A stretch of 64,000 nucleotides of DNA from an uncultured Oscillospiraceae bacterium (GTDB taxonomy: Bacteria; Bacillota; Clostridia; Oscillospirales; Oscillospiraceae), in the NCBI GenBank assembly GCA_944386985.1, contig CALXDD010000009.1, forward strand, positions 23,192 to 87,191. Reading direction: 5' to 3'. Within the stretch, counting starts at the first letter, position 1. Each line of letters starts with the position of its first letter. The position numbers and the translations under genes were made by a program. This document shows positions 1 to 7,922 of the stretch, piece after piece. The notes under the pieces were generated by a model. The model did not search any database. It saw nothing but the letters and a program-made list of their open reading frames with translations, and was not told the DNA's origin.

Positions 1-144
1 GCCAGCGAAATTTCCAGCGACTTCGGCCTCAACCACTCGTTTTCCGATATTCTCACCGGCATCATCCTCTTCTTCATCATCGGCTGCGAGTTCTTTATCA
101 CCTACAAAATCAACCTGCGGAAATCCGCGGAAAAGGAGGCGTGA
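1..144 (+). CDS. ABC transporter permease, C-terminal fragment (nucleoside/BmpA type)
   Basis: The reading frame is open from the window edge and ends TGA at 142-144. It encodes about 47 residues containing one hydrophobic helix (ILTGIILFFIIGCEFF) followed by a short basic tail (YKINLRKSAEKEA), which is how inner-membrane permeases of the BPD_transp_2 family end. The next gene starts 4 nt later and is a permease of the same system, so this is most likely the first permease of a two-permease nucleoside importer (NupP/YufP-like). The assignment rests mainly on that neighbour. The N-terminal part lies outside the window. The ribosome site of the next gene (AAAAGGAGG, 131-139) lies inside this coding end. 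Confidence 0.6.
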   Translation, partial: ASEISSDFGLNHSFSDILTGIILFFIIGCEFFITYKINLRKSAEKEA

Positions 145-147
145 GGA

Positions 148-1140
148 ATGTTTGATCTGGTATCCTTTATCCCCAGAGCGGTCATGCAGGGCATTCCTCT
201 GCTGTATGGCAGTACCGGCGAAATTCTGACGGAAAAGTCCGGCAACCTGAATCTGGGTATCCCCGGCGTCATGTATGTGGGCGGCATCTGCGGTGTCATC
301 GGCTCCTTCTTCTATGAGCAGGCCGTGACGCCGGAGGAGATGAACGCCTTTCTCGCTATCGGCATTCCCATGGTCTGCTCCCTGCTGGGGTCGCTTCTTA
401 TGGGTCTCATTTATTGTGTGCTGACCGTTACACTGCGGGCTAACCAGAACGTTACCGGTCTGGCCCTCACCACCTTCGGCGTGGGCGTCGGCAACTTCTT
501 CGGCGGCTCTCTCATCAAGCTCACCGGCAGCGAGGTGCCCTCCATCGCACTCTCCGCCACAAGCGCCTATTTCAGCAAATCTCTCCCCTTTGCCGGGGAT
601 CTGGGTTGGTTCGGTCAGGTGTTCCTGTCCTACGGCTTCCTGGCCTACCTTGCGGTGATCATCGCCATCGTGTCCTCCTATGTGCTCAAACGCACCCGGA
701 TGGGCCTGCAGCTGCGGGCGGTAGGCGAAAGCCCTGCTACCGCCGACGCCGCCGGTATCAACGTCTCCCGGTACAAGTATGTGGCCACCTGCGTGGGCAG
801 CATGGTGGCGGGCCTGGGCGGTCTCTACTATGTGATGGATTACGCCTGCGGCGTCTGGTCCAACAACGCCTTCGGCGACCGCGGCTGGCTGGCCATCGCT
901 CTGGTGATCTTCACCATCTGGCGGCCCAGCATCAGCATCCTGGCCTCCATCCTTTTCGGTGGATTCTACATTCTGTACCTCTACATTCCCTCAGGTCTGG
1001 ACCTGTCGGTGAAGGAGCTGTACAAGATGATCCCCTATCTGGTGACTCTGGTGGTGCTGATCGTCGTCTCCATGCGGAAAAAGCGGGAGGATCAGCCCCC
1101 CGCCAGCCTGGGTCTCCCCTACTTCCGGGAGGACCGGTAG
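148..1140 (+). CDS. Nucleoside-type ABC transporter permease (NupQ/YufQ-like)
   Basis: A 330-residue polytopic membrane protein. Near the N-terminus it has TEKSGNLNLGIPGVMYVGG, the conserved 'E-S-G-x-x-N-[IL]-G' signature of permeases paired with BmpA-family purine-nucleoside binding lipoproteins. About eight to ten hydrophobic segments follow, and the loop LRAVGESPATADAAGINVSR at about residues 189-208 is the EAA-like contact site for the ATPase. The start is supported by AAAAGGAGG 9 nt upstream. It follows another permease by 4 nt and is the last gene of the operon, ending before a strong terminator. Substrate is inferred as nucleosides or bases. The purine cluster 23 kb away makes that plausible but proves no link. 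Confidence 0.85.
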   Translation: MFDLVSFIPRAVMQGIPLLYGSTGEILTEKSGNLNLGIPGVMYVGGICGVIGSFFYEQAVTPEEMNAFLAIGIPMVCSLLGSLLMGLIYCVLTVTLRANQNVTGLALTTFGVGVGNFFGGSLIKLTGSEVPSIALSATSAYFSKSLPFAGDLGWFGQVFLSYGFLAYLAVIIAIVSSYVLKRTRMGLQLRAVGESPATADAAGINVSRYKYVATCVGSMVAGLGGLYYVMDYACGVWSNNAFGDRGWLAIALVIFTIWRPSISILASILFGGFYILYLYIPSGLDLSVKELYKMIPYLVTLVVLIVVSMRKKREDQPPASLGLPYFREDR

Positions 1141-1160
1141 CCGATTTGTTCCAACTTGTC

Positions 1161-1198
1161 AAAAAAGCCGCCGCAGAATGCACTGCGGCGGCTTTTTT
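1161..1198. terminator. Bidirectional intrinsic terminator
   Basis: A 16-bp perfect stem (AAAAAAGCCGCCGCAG at 1161-1176 with its complement at 1183-1198) and a 6-nt loop, ending in six T on the + strand. It ends the ABC transporter operon. Confidence 0.92.
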
Positions 1199-1282
1199 GG
1201 AAACCCCCGGTTCCTCCCTCGCGGTCTTTCCGGAGGGCCGCTATACTGAGAGCGGTATAAAAGAACAGAAAGGAAATCCCCT

Positions 1283-2167
1283 ATGGAATTCGTGGTATCC
1301 TCCCGGCAGGCGGGGTGGACGGTGGGCGTCCTCCTCAAACGGGAACTGGGCATCAGCACCACCCTTCTCAATCAAATCAAGCGCCGTCCCGGAGCACTGC
1401 TGCGAAACGGTCTCCCGGTTTTTACCAACGCCGTCACGATCGCTGGAGATCGCATTACCGTGGATCTCTCCGATCCTCCTGCCCAGATCCCCACAATCCC
1501 TATCCCCATGGACTTGGATATCATTTATGAGGACGAGTTTATGCTGGTGGTAAACAAGAATGCTCCCCTGGCAGTCCACGCCTCCTCCTTCTCCCCGGAG
1601 GAACCCACTCTGGCCAACGGCCTGGCCGCCCATCTGGGTCCCAGCTTCACCCTCCACCCGGTAAACCGGCTGGACCGGGGCACTACCGGCTTGATGACGG
1701 TAGCCAAAAATCAATACATCCACAACCTTCTGCGGCAGCAGTTCCATACAGCGGACTTTTATCGGGAGTACCGAGGCGTGGCCCTGGGGATCGTCTCCCC
1801 TGCTGCCGGAGAGATCCGCTTGCCCATCGGTCGGTGTGCGGACTCCCCCATCAAGCGGTGCATCCGCGCCGAGGGTGCGGCGTCCTGGACCGGCTACGAG
1901 ACCCTCCGTCAGGCAAACGGCCTCACTCTCCTGCGGCTCATCCCCCACACCGGCCGAACCCACCAGCTTCGGCTCCATATGGCCGCCATTGGCTTTCCCC
2001 TGGCCGGAGACTGGCTCTACGGCACCGAAGACAAGGCACTGATCCCCCGGCCCGCCCTCCATGCCGCCCTGCTGCGGCTGCGCCACCCGGTCACCGGCGC
2101 GCTGCTGGATCTGGAGGCCCCTCTGCCCGCCGACATGGATGCCCTGCTGGCCCCGCCCCGCCGATAA
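1283..2167 (+). CDS. RluA-family pseudouridine synthase
   Basis: A 294-residue enzyme that isomerises uridine to pseudouridine in rRNA or tRNA. The first 80 residues resemble the S4-like RNA-binding segment of the RluC/RluD branch. The catalytic motif reads VNRLDRGTTGLM (about residues 132-143); the aspartate of R-L-D-R is the nucleophile. RLIPHTGRTHQLRLHMA at about residues 211-227 is the second family signature. Start ATG 1283 has AGAAAGGAAA upstream. It is monocistronic between two intrinsic terminators. The RNA site modified cannot be read from sequence. Confidence 0.93.
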   Translation: MEFVVSSRQAGWTVGVLLKRELGISTTLLNQIKRRPGALLRNGLPVFTNAVTIAGDRITVDLSDPPAQIPTIPIPMDLDIIYEDEFMLVVNKNAPLAVHASSFSPEEPTLANGLAAHLGPSFTLHPVNRLDRGTTGLMTVAKNQYIHNLLRQQFHTADFYREYRGVALGIVSPAAGEIRLPIGRCADSPIKRCIRAEGAASWTGYETLRQANGLTLLRLIPHTGRTHQLRLHMAAIGFPLAGDWLYGTEDKALIPRPALHAALLRLRHPVTGALLDLEAPLPADMDALLAPPRR

Positions 2168-2208
2168 ACCTCCCATCAGGGCGCTCCTTCTCCATTGTTC
2201 CATTGCAG

Positions 2209-2246
2209 AAAAGCATGCGCCGCTGAATGCGCGGCGCATGCTTTTT
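2209..2246. terminator. Bidirectional intrinsic terminator
   Basis: AAAAGCATGCGCCGC (2209-2223) pairs with GCGGCGCATGCTTTT (2231-2245) and is followed by T. It serves the convergent pseudouridine synthase (+) and sfsA (-). Confidence 0.9.
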
Positions 2247-2284
2247 CTATTGCGCTGCAGCAATAGGTGACAAGCTGTTTTCCT

Positions 2285-2959
2285 TTATAGTAAAACCGGC
2301 ACTGGAGCGTCCATCCTCAGACTCTCCGGGGTAACAACACAGTCGTAAGCCAGTACCTGCACTCCCACCGACGCAGCTTCCCGCAGGGCCTGACCGAAGG
2401 CGGGGTGTGTAAGGTCGTTGGGCCGGAAGTGGGTGACTCCCTTCATCTGGACCACGAAGCAGACCGCCGCGCCGCAGCCCTGCTCCACTGCCCGCCGGAG
2501 TCCGTGGAGATGCTTCACCCCCCGCTCCGTAGGAGCATCGGGGAATCGGACCTCCCCGTTCTCCTCCAAGGTGACCCCCTTCACCTCCACAAAGGTAATC
2601 CCCCTCTCCGTCTCCAGGCGAAAGTCAAACCGGGAGTCCTCCCAGGTGAACTCCGGCCGCAGGGCGAGAAGCCCCGGCCAGTTTTCTGCCGCCCACTCCC
2701 CGAACACCCGGTTGGGCGCCTGGGCATCCATGTTGATGAGCAGGTCCCCCTTTTCCACCGCGATAAGATCATATTGTGTCTTCCGCTTGGGGTTGTCCGA
2801 TCTCTCCAGATACACCGCCGCCCCCGGTGTCAAAAGCTCCCGGCACCTCCCTGTATTTTTCACATGACAGACCTCTGTCCGCCCATCCACCGCCACATGG
2901 GCGATAAACCGGTTGGGCCGGGTGAGAAAATTCCCCCGGCACACCTGCCCGTACGTCAT
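2285..2959 (-). CDS. sfsA: SfsA family DNA/RNA nuclease-fold protein
   Basis: A 224-residue SfsA protein. Visible are the N-terminal OB-like part with RFIAHVAVDG and the conserved HVKNTGRCRELL, and the C-terminal PD-(D/E)xK-like region with R-F-D-F and FVEVKGVTLEENG. The family was named for stimulating maltose fermentation and has a nuclease-like fold, but its biochemical role is not settled. The start at 2959 is chosen because GGAAGGAG lies 9 nt upstream; a longer frame to 3034 has no ribosome site. It is single, convergent with the upstream gene and divergent from the oad operon. Confidence 0.92.
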   Translation of the reverse strand: MTYGQVCRGNFLTRPNRFIAHVAVDGRTEVCHVKNTGRCRELLTPGAAVYLERSDNPKRKTQYDLIAVEKGDLLINMDAQAPNRVFGEWAAENWPGLLALRPEFTWEDSRFDFRLETERGITFVEVKGVTLEENGEVRFPDAPTERGVKHLHGLRRAVEQGCGAAVCFVVQMKGVTHFRPNDLTHPAFGQALREAASVGVQVLAYDCVVTPESLRMDAPVPVLL

Positions 2960-3079
2960 CTTCTGCGCTCCTTCCCCGCCACCGTCTGATTTCTTCAAAC
3001 TGGAGACAAAAAATTTCAACTTGCAGTATAACATACATTGTTTTTTTGTAAAAGAGTACGTTAATTTTTTGTCAGCGTT

Positions 3080-3105
3080 TTGGGAAATGGTATTGAATTT
3101 CCCAA
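3080..3105. promoter_or_regulatory. Palindrome overlapping the oad -35 box (candidate operator)
   Basis: TTGGGAAAT (3080-3088), 8-nt spacer, ATTTCCCAA (3097-3105): a perfect 9+9 inverted repeat. It overlaps the -35 hexamer at 3093-3098, so a bound dimer would block RNA polymerase. Confidence 0.6.
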
Positions 3106-3121
3106 TGTCTTCTGCTATAAT
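3093..3121 (+). promoter_or_regulatory. Sigma-A promoter of the oxaloacetate decarboxylase operon
   Basis: -35 TTGAAT (3093-3098), 17-nt spacer, extended -10 TGC-TATAAT (TATAAT at 3116-3121). It lies about 100 nt before oadG. Confidence 0.85.
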
Positions 3122-3139
3122 ACTTGCATCTATGCGTTA

Positions 3140-3198
3140 GTTGAAATTCAAAAGATTTCAACAGCTGATTTGTCCTGTTTTTTTCAAAAACAGGACAA
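3140..3198 (+). promoter_or_regulatory. Two successive hairpins in the oad leader
   Basis: Downstream of the promoter are GTTGAAAT/ATTTCAAC (3140-3147 and 3155-3162) and then TTGTCCTGTTTTT/AAAAACAGGACAA (3170-3182 and 3186-3198). The second hairpin ends about 8 nt before the AAGGAGG ribosome site of oadG. It is not followed by a T-run, so it is not a classical terminator. It may control translation or protect the 5' end. Confidence 0.55.
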
Positions 3199-3222
3199 CT
3201 ATCTGTGAAGGAGGAAGCATCT

Positions 3223-3498
3223 ATGACCGACATGTCTAACTGGTTCGTCGTGTTGATGGGCATCGGTACTGTCTTCGTTGGCCTGATCTGCATCATCGCA
3301 CTCAGCTATGTCATGAGCGCTGTCTGCCGTACCGGCAGCAAGCAGCCCGTGGCCGCTGAGTCCGTTGCTGCAGCGCCCGCCAAGGCGGAGAGTATCCCCA
3401 ATCGACAGGCTATGATCGCCGCCATTTCCGCCGCAGTTGCGGAGGATTTAGGTACTGATCTGGCCGGTATCCGTATCCTGTCCGTAAAAAAACTTTAA
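3223..3498 (+). CDS. oadG: Na+-pump decarboxylase gamma subunit (OadG family)
   Basis: A 91-residue protein with one N-terminal transmembrane helix (about residues 6-30, WFVVLMGIGTVFVGLICIIA), an Ala/Pro-rich linker and a short soluble tail, the OadG layout. In the family this small subunit anchors the soluble carboxyltransferase to the membrane beta subunit. Start ATG 3223 follows AAGGAGGAAG; the in-frame GTG at 3205 would place the ribosome site inside the gene. It is first in the operon gamma - biotin carrier - beta - alpha. Confidence 0.88.
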   Translation: MTDMSNWFVVLMGIGTVFVGLICIIALSYVMSAVCRTGSKQPVAAESVAAAPAKAESIPNRQAMIAAISAAVAEDLGTDLAGIRILSVKKL

Positions 3499-3517
3499 GA
3501 GGAAGAGGTAAAGAAAC

Positions 3518-3865
3518 ATGAAAAAGTACAAGGTTAATGTGAACGGCAGCGTCTACGAGATCACCCTTGAGGTAATGGACGGTGCTCCCGCTGCTGCCCC
3601 CGCCGCCCCCGCTGCCGCTCCCGCCGCTCCTGCCGCTGCTGCTCCCGCCGGCGGTGAGAAGGTCTGCTCCCCCATGCCCGGCACCATTCTGTCCGTCAAC
3701 GTGCAGAACGGCTCCGCCGTCAAGAAGGGCGACGTGCTGATGGTTCTGGAGGCCATGAAGATGGAGAACGAGATCATGGCTCCCTGCGACGGCACCATCA
3801 CTTCCGTCAACACCTCCAAGGGTTCTTCCGTTGAGTCCGGTACTCTGCTGTGCGTGATCGGCTGA
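3518..3865 (+). CDS. Biotin carrier subunit of the Na+-pump decarboxylase
   Basis: A 115-residue biotinyl-lipoyl domain protein. A short N-terminal segment (KYKVNVNGSVYEITLEVM) leads into an Ala/Pro hinge (about residues 25-45) and then a biotinyl domain with VLEAMKMENEI; the lysine of A-M-K-M (near residue 81) is the biotinylation site. The biotin carries CO2 from the carboxyltransferase (alpha) to the membrane decarboxylase (beta). The start is supported by AAGAGGAAGAGG. The free-standing carrier complements the missing biotinyl domain of the alpha subunit at 5170-6636. Confidence 0.95.
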   Translation: MKKYKVNVNGSVYEITLEVMDGAPAAAPAAPAAAPAAPAAAAPAGGEKVCSPMPGTILSVNVQNGSAVKKGDVLMVLEAMKMENEIMAPCDGTITSVNTSKGSSVESGTLLCVIG

Positions 3866-3888
3866 TCGCGTAGGGAGGGTAATGTGTT

Positions 3889-5151
3889 ATGCAACCGATT
3901 ATCAATTTTATTCATGATACCGGCTTCTACATGATCGGTGCCAACGGCGACTGGAAGACGATCGTGATGATCCTCATTTCCTTCGTCCTCATGTACCTCG
4001 CCATCGTGAAGAAGTTCGAACCCCTGCTGCTGCTGCCGATCTCCTTCGGCATGCTGGCCACCAACCTGCCCGGCGCTGAGATGTACCACGAGATCCTCTT
4101 CGCCGGCGGCCACATCCACTGGGAGCTGTTCGGCGGCTCCCCCATGACGGCAGAGCTGCTGAGCGAGCTGCAGGCCGCCGGCGTCAGCGACGCCATTTTG
4201 AATGCCTATCCCGTGGGAACCACCGTTTCCACCGGCCTCATTGACGTTTTGTACTTAGGCGTGAAGCTGGGCATCTACCCCTGCCTCATCTTCATGGGCG
4301 TGGGTTCCATGACCGACTTCGGTCCCCTGATCGCCAACCCCAAGAGCCTGCTGCTGGGCGCCGCTGCCCAGCTGGGTATCTTCATAACCTATGTGGGCTG
4401 CCGCCTGTCCGGCCTGTTCAATGCCGCGGAGGCCTCCTCCATCGGTATCATCGGCGGCGCTGATGGTCCTACGGCTATCTTCGTCACCAGCCGTCTGGCT
4501 CCCCACCTGCTGGGGCCCATCGCCGTAGCCGCTTACAGCTATATGGCTCTGGTGCCTGTGATCCAGCCCCCCATCATGCGTCTGCTCACCACCAAGGCCG
4601 AGCGTCAGATCGTCATGAAGCCTCTGCGCGAGGTGTCCAAGCGTGAGAAGATCATCTTCCCCATCATGGTTACCGTGTTTGTGGCCCTGCTGGTGCCCTC
4701 CGCCGCTCCTCTGATTGCCTGCCTGATGCTGGGTAACCTGTTCAAGGAGAGCGGTGTCGTGGAGCGTCTGACCAAGACCGCCGGCAACGAGCTGATGAAC
4801 ATCGTCACCATCTTCCTGGGTCTGTCTGTCGGTTCCACCGCCACTGCCACTACCTTCCTGTCCGGTCAGACCATCGCCATCATGTGCATGGGCGTTGTGG
4901 CCTTCGGCTTCGGTACCGCCGGCGGCGTGCTTCTGGCCAAGGTCATGAACCTGTTCCTGAAGGAAAAGATCAATCCCCTCATCGGCTCCGCCGGCGTGTC
5001 CGCTGTGCCTATGGCCGCCCGTGTCTCCCAGGTGGAGGGCCAGAAGGCCAACCCCGGCAACTTCCTGCTCATGCACGCCATGGGCCCCAATGTGGCCGGC
5101 GTGATCGGCTCTGCCATCGCCGCTGGCGTGCTGATGGCACTGTTCGGTTAA
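3889..5151 (+). CDS. oadB: Na+-translocating decarboxylase beta subunit (OadB/GcdB/MmdB family)
   Basis: A 420-residue polytopic membrane protein that decarboxylates carboxybiotin and couples this to Na+ export. Family signatures include PLLLLPISFGMLATNLPG near the N-terminus, the central GIIGGADGPTAIFVTSRLAP (conserved Asp in GGADGPT, needed for Na+ and proton handling in characterised homologues) and GSAGVSAVPMAARV with a conserved Ser near the C-terminus. Start ATG 3889 has GGGAGGGT upstream. It lies 23 nt after the biotin carrier gene. Confidence 0.95.
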   Translation: MQPIINFIHDTGFYMIGANGDWKTIVMILISFVLMYLAIVKKFEPLLLLPISFGMLATNLPGAEMYHEILFAGGHIHWELFGGSPMTAELLSELQAAGVSDAILNAYPVGTTVSTGLIDVLYLGVKLGIYPCLIFMGVGSMTDFGPLIANPKSLLLGAAAQLGIFITYVGCRLSGLFNAAEASSIGIIGGADGPTAIFVTSRLAPHLLGPIAVAAYSYMALVPVIQPPIMRLLTTKAERQIVMKPLREVSKREKIIFPIMVTVFVALLVPSAAPLIACLMLGNLFKESGVVERLTKTAGNELMNIVTIFLGLSVGSTATATTFLSGQTIAIMCMGVVAFGFGTAGGVLLAKVMNLFLKEKINPLIGSAGVSAVPMAARVSQVEGQKANPGNFLLMHAMGPNVAGVIGSAIAAGVLMALFG

Positions 5152-5169
5152 TTGAGAAGGAGGTTCACT

Positions 5170-6636
5170 ATGGAAACTATGGAATTTCTGTCTAAAAAGC
5201 CCCTGCTGATCACCGATACCATCCTCCGTGACGCCCACCAGTCTCAGGCCGCCACCCGGATGACCATCGACGATATGCTCCCCGCCTGTGAAATCTTGGA
5301 CTCCATTGGCTACTACTCCCTGGAGTGCTGGGGCGGCGCAACCTTTGATGTGTGCATGCGCTTCCTCAACGAAGACCCCTGGGAGCGCCTGCGGACCCTC
5401 CGCAAGCATCTGCCCCACACCAAGCTGCAGATGCTCTTCCGCGGCCAGAACATCCTGGGCTACAAGCACTACGCCGACGATGTGGTGGACGCCTTCTGCC
5501 GCAAGAGTGTGGAGAACGGCATCGACATCATCCGTATCTTCGACGCCCTCAATGATGTGCGCAATCTGGAGCAGGCCATCAAGTCCACCAAGAAGTACGG
5601 CGGCCAGGTGGAGGCCACCCTCTCCTACACCATCTCCCCCATCCATAACGAGGACTACTTCGTGAAGCTGGGCAAGGAGCTGGAGCAGATGGGCGCCGAC
5701 ACCCTGTGCATCAAGGACATGGCAAACCTGCTGCTGCCTATGGATGCCTACTCCCTGGTCAAGCGCCTGAAGGAGAATGTGAGCATTCCCATCCATCTGC
5801 ACACCCACAACACCACCGGCACCGGCGACATGGTCTATCTCATGGCGGCCTACGCCGGCGTGGACATTGTGGACTGCGCCCTGAGTCCCCTGGCCAACGG
5901 CACCTCCCAGCCCGCCACCGAGTCCCTGGTGGCCACCCTGAAGGGTACCGTCCGTGACACTGGTCTGGACCTTGGAAAGATGAGCGACGCCGCCGTCCAC
6001 TTCCGGAAGGTGGCCCAGCGTCTGAAGGACACCGGCTCTCTGGACCCCAAGGTGCTGAACGTGGATACCAACACCCTGCTCTATCAGGTGCCCGGCGGCA
6101 TGCTGTCTAACCTCATCAGCCAGCTCAAGCAGGCCGGCAAGGAGGATAAGTACTATGACGTGCTGGCGGAGATTCCCCGTGTCCGTGAGGACTACGGCTA
6201 TCCCCCGCTGGTTACCCCTTCCTCCCAGATCGTGGGCACCCAGGCCGTCATGAACGTGATTCTGGGCGAGCGGTACAAGACCTTCACCAAGGAGTCCCGT
6301 GCGGTGCTGAAGGGCGAGTACGGCGCTCTGCCCGGCAAGGTCAACGAGGAGGTCCGGGCCAAGGCCGGCATCAAGCCGGAGGAGGTCATTACCTGCCGTC
6401 CCGCCGATCTGTTGGAGCCTGAGCTGGAGAAGTACAAGGAGGAGTTCAAGGACATCGCCAAGAGCGAGGAGGACGTGCTGAGCCTGGCTCTGTTCCCCCA
6501 GGTGGCCCCCAAGTTCCTGGCATGGCGCGACGGTCCTCACGACGAGCCCGCCGCTGCTCCTGCCGCCCCCGCTGCCAAGCCCGCCGCCGATCCCAACGCG
6601 GTCCGCGAGCTGTATGTGGAGGACAAGTCCATCTGA
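5170..6636 (+). CDS. oadA: Oxaloacetate decarboxylase alpha (carboxyltransferase) subunit
   Basis: A 488-residue carboxyltransferase of the HMGL-like/PYC_OADA type. ITDTILRDAHQSQAATRM at residues 14-31 holds the metal-binding Asp and the D-A-H-Q-S motif. IHLHTHNTTGTGDM near residue 200 carries the metal-binding H-x-H. This fold distinguishes oxaloacetate decarboxylase from methylmalonyl-CoA or glutaconyl-CoA decarboxylases, whose alpha subunits are crotonase-like. The C-terminus ends in an Ala/Pro linker with no biotinyl domain, unlike the approximately 600-residue classical OadA. Start ATG 5170 follows AAGGAGG; the earlier TTG at 5152 is rejected. The complex would convert oxaloacetate to pyruvate while pumping Na+. 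Confidence 0.92.
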   Translation: METMEFLSKKPLLITDTILRDAHQSQAATRMTIDDMLPACEILDSIGYYSLECWGGATFDVCMRFLNEDPWERLRTLRKHLPHTKLQMLFRGQNILGYKHYADDVVDAFCRKSVENGIDIIRIFDALNDVRNLEQAIKSTKKYGGQVEATLSYTISPIHNEDYFVKLGKELEQMGADTLCIKDMANLLLPMDAYSLVKRLKENVSIPIHLHTHNTTGTGDMVYLMAAYAGVDIVDCALSPLANGTSQPATESLVATLKGTVRDTGLDLGKMSDAAVHFRKVAQRLKDTGSLDPKVLNVDTNTLLYQVPGGMLSNLISQLKQAGKEDKYYDVLAEIPRVREDYGYPPLVTPSSQIVGTQAVMNVILGERYKTFTKESRAVLKGEYGALPGKVNEEVRAKAGIKPEEVITCRPADLLEPELEKYKEEFKDIAKSEEDVLSLALFPQVAPKFLAWRDGPHDEPAAAPAAPAAKPAADPNAVRELYVEDKSI

Positions 6637-6657
6637 GGACTGCAGTCTAATGCAATG

Positions 6658-6691
6658 AACACGGCGTGACGAAAGTCACGCCGTGTTTTTT
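6658..6691 (+). terminator. Intrinsic terminator of the oad operon
   Basis: AACACGGCGTGAC (6658-6670), GAAA loop, GTCACGCCGTGTT (6675-6687), then TTTT. Confidence 0.95.
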
Positions 6692-6712
6692 CAATGAAAA
6701 GGAGGAATTGCC

Positions 6713-7045
6713 ATGCGGCAGGAGACCATCGAAAAGGTGTTGGCCTTCCGGGACCAGCGGGACTGGAGGCAGTACCACAACCCCAAGGATCTTGCCATCT
6801 CCCTGAGTCTGGAGGCGGCAGAACTGCTGGAGGTATTTCAGTGGAGCGGCGGGGACGTAGAGTGCCGGAAGAAGCTGCCGGAGATGCGTGAAGAGTTGGC
6901 GGACGTACTGATGTACGCCATTTTGCTCTCAGACCGGCTGGGTTTCGATTTAGATGAGATCATCCTGGAAAAGCTCCGGCGCAACGAGGAGAAGTACCCA
7001 GTGGAAAAGTCTCGGGGCCGGAAGGAGAAGTATACAGAGCTGTAA
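6713..7045 (+). CDS. MazG-like nucleotide pyrophosphohydrolase (RS21-C6 type)
   Basis: A 110-residue all-alpha NTP pyrophosphohydrolase. The metal-binding E-x-x-E / E-x-x-D pair is visible as LEAAELLEVFQW (about residues 32-43) and EELADVLMY (about residues 60-68), followed by the R-N-x-x-K-Y-P-V tail of RS21-C6 proteins. The family hydrolyses non-canonical or excess NTPs/dNTPs to the monophosphate. The start has AAAAGGAGGAATTGCC upstream. It lies 18 nt before a HAD phosphatase gene, so the pair may act in sequence as nucleotide clean-up. Confidence 0.88.
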   Translation: MRQETIEKVLAFRDQRDWRQYHNPKDLAISLSLEAAELLEVFQWSGGDVECRKKLPEMREELADVLMYAILLSDRLGFDLDEIILEKLRRNEEKYPVEKSRGRKEKYTEL

Positions 7046-7063
7046 GACCGGAAAGGAGACGCC

Positions 7064-7750
7064 ATGCGCTACCCTATTTTGCTCTTTGATGCGGACAACA
7101 CCCTCTTCGACTTCGTGGCCGCCGAGCGGGATGCTTTTCTGGCAGTGTGCCGGGAGACGGGTCTCCCCTTCACCGAGACGCTTTATGATCTCTATCACCG
7201 GTGCAATGAGGAACTGTGGGAGGACTTCAATGCCGGAAAATACACCAAGGACTTTCTGCTGGTAGAGCGATTTCGCAGGTACCTCTGCCGGTCCGGCCTC
7301 ACCGGCGACCCGGAGGCCATGAATCAAATCCACCTTCGGGCTCTGGCGGAAAGCGCCGTCCTCTTCCCCGACGCCCTGAAGGTGTGTCAATCCCTTGCCG
7401 CGCACCGGCGGCTCTATATCATCACCAATGCCGTTGCATCTGTCCAGGAGGCCCGGTTTGCCAGCTCTCCTATTACCCCCTGCTTCCAGGGGTTCTTCAT
7501 CTCTGAGACTGTGGGCTGCGGCAAGCCGGAGAGGGCCTATTTCGACTACGTCTTGGCCCACATTCCCGGCGCGAAACCGGAGGACTGCCTTGTCATAGGG
7601 GATTCCCTTACCAGCGACATACAGGGAGCCAACAACGCCTCCCTCCCCTGCTGCTGGCTGAACCGCAGCGGAAAGCCCCGGCCTGAAGGGCTTCGGATCA
7701 ATTATGAGATCCGCTCCCTCACGGAGCTGCCGTCTCTGCTGGAGGAATAG
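7064..7750 (+). CDS. HAD-family hydrolase, YjjG-like nucleotidase
   Basis: A 228-residue HAD phosphatase. Motif I is FDADNTLFDF (about residues 6-15, nucleophile first Asp), motif II ITNAVAS near residue 120, motif III Lys in GCGKPERAYF and motif IV VIGDSLTSDIQGANNA. The N-terminal D-A-D-N-T-L and the helical cap match the YjjG pyrimidine 5'-nucleotidase group. GAAAGGAGACGCC precedes the ATG. It is co-transcribed with the MazG-like gene and followed by a terminator. Confidence 0.88.
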   Translation: MRYPILLFDADNTLFDFVAAERDAFLAVCRETGLPFTETLYDLYHRCNEELWEDFNAGKYTKDFLLVERFRRYLCRSGLTGDPEAMNQIHLRALAESAVLFPDALKVCQSLAAHRRLYIITNAVASVQEARFASSPITPCFQGFFISETVGCGKPERAYFDYVLAHIPGAKPEDCLVIGDSLTSDIQGANNASLPCCWLNRSGKPRPEGLRINYEIRSLTELPSLLEE

Positions 7751-7770
7751 TCCCCGGCCCACAATGTATA

Positions 7771-7810
7771 CGCCCCCAGCCGCAGCAGCGGCTGGGGGCG
7801 CTCATTTTTA
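7771..7810 (+). terminator. Intrinsic terminator
   Basis: CGCCCCCAGCCGC (7771-7783), AGCA loop, GCGGCTGGGGGCG (7788-7800), then CTCATTTTTA. Confidence 0.85.
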
Positions 7811-7922
7811 TCGTTCTTCCTCTTCCAGTCCAAATCCCCTCCGCTTCTCTCCGTTATCCCACAGCTCTGACGAAGGAGCCTTCGAACATAAGGAGCGCTG
7901 CTGCAGGGATACTGGCTTCATA

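Noticed and set aside
3170-3198. Hairpin before oadG as an intrinsic terminator.
   Set aside because: No T-run follows the stem on either strand; classed as a leader hairpin.
5152-5169. Upstream TTG start for the oadA gene.
   Set aside because: It would place the AAGGAGG ribosome site inside the coding region; ATG 5170 is correctly spaced.
4255-6540. Long minus-strand frame opposite oadB and oadA.
   Set aside because: Same mirror effect; composition is dominated by Gly, His and Leu from reversed codons and no domain is visible.
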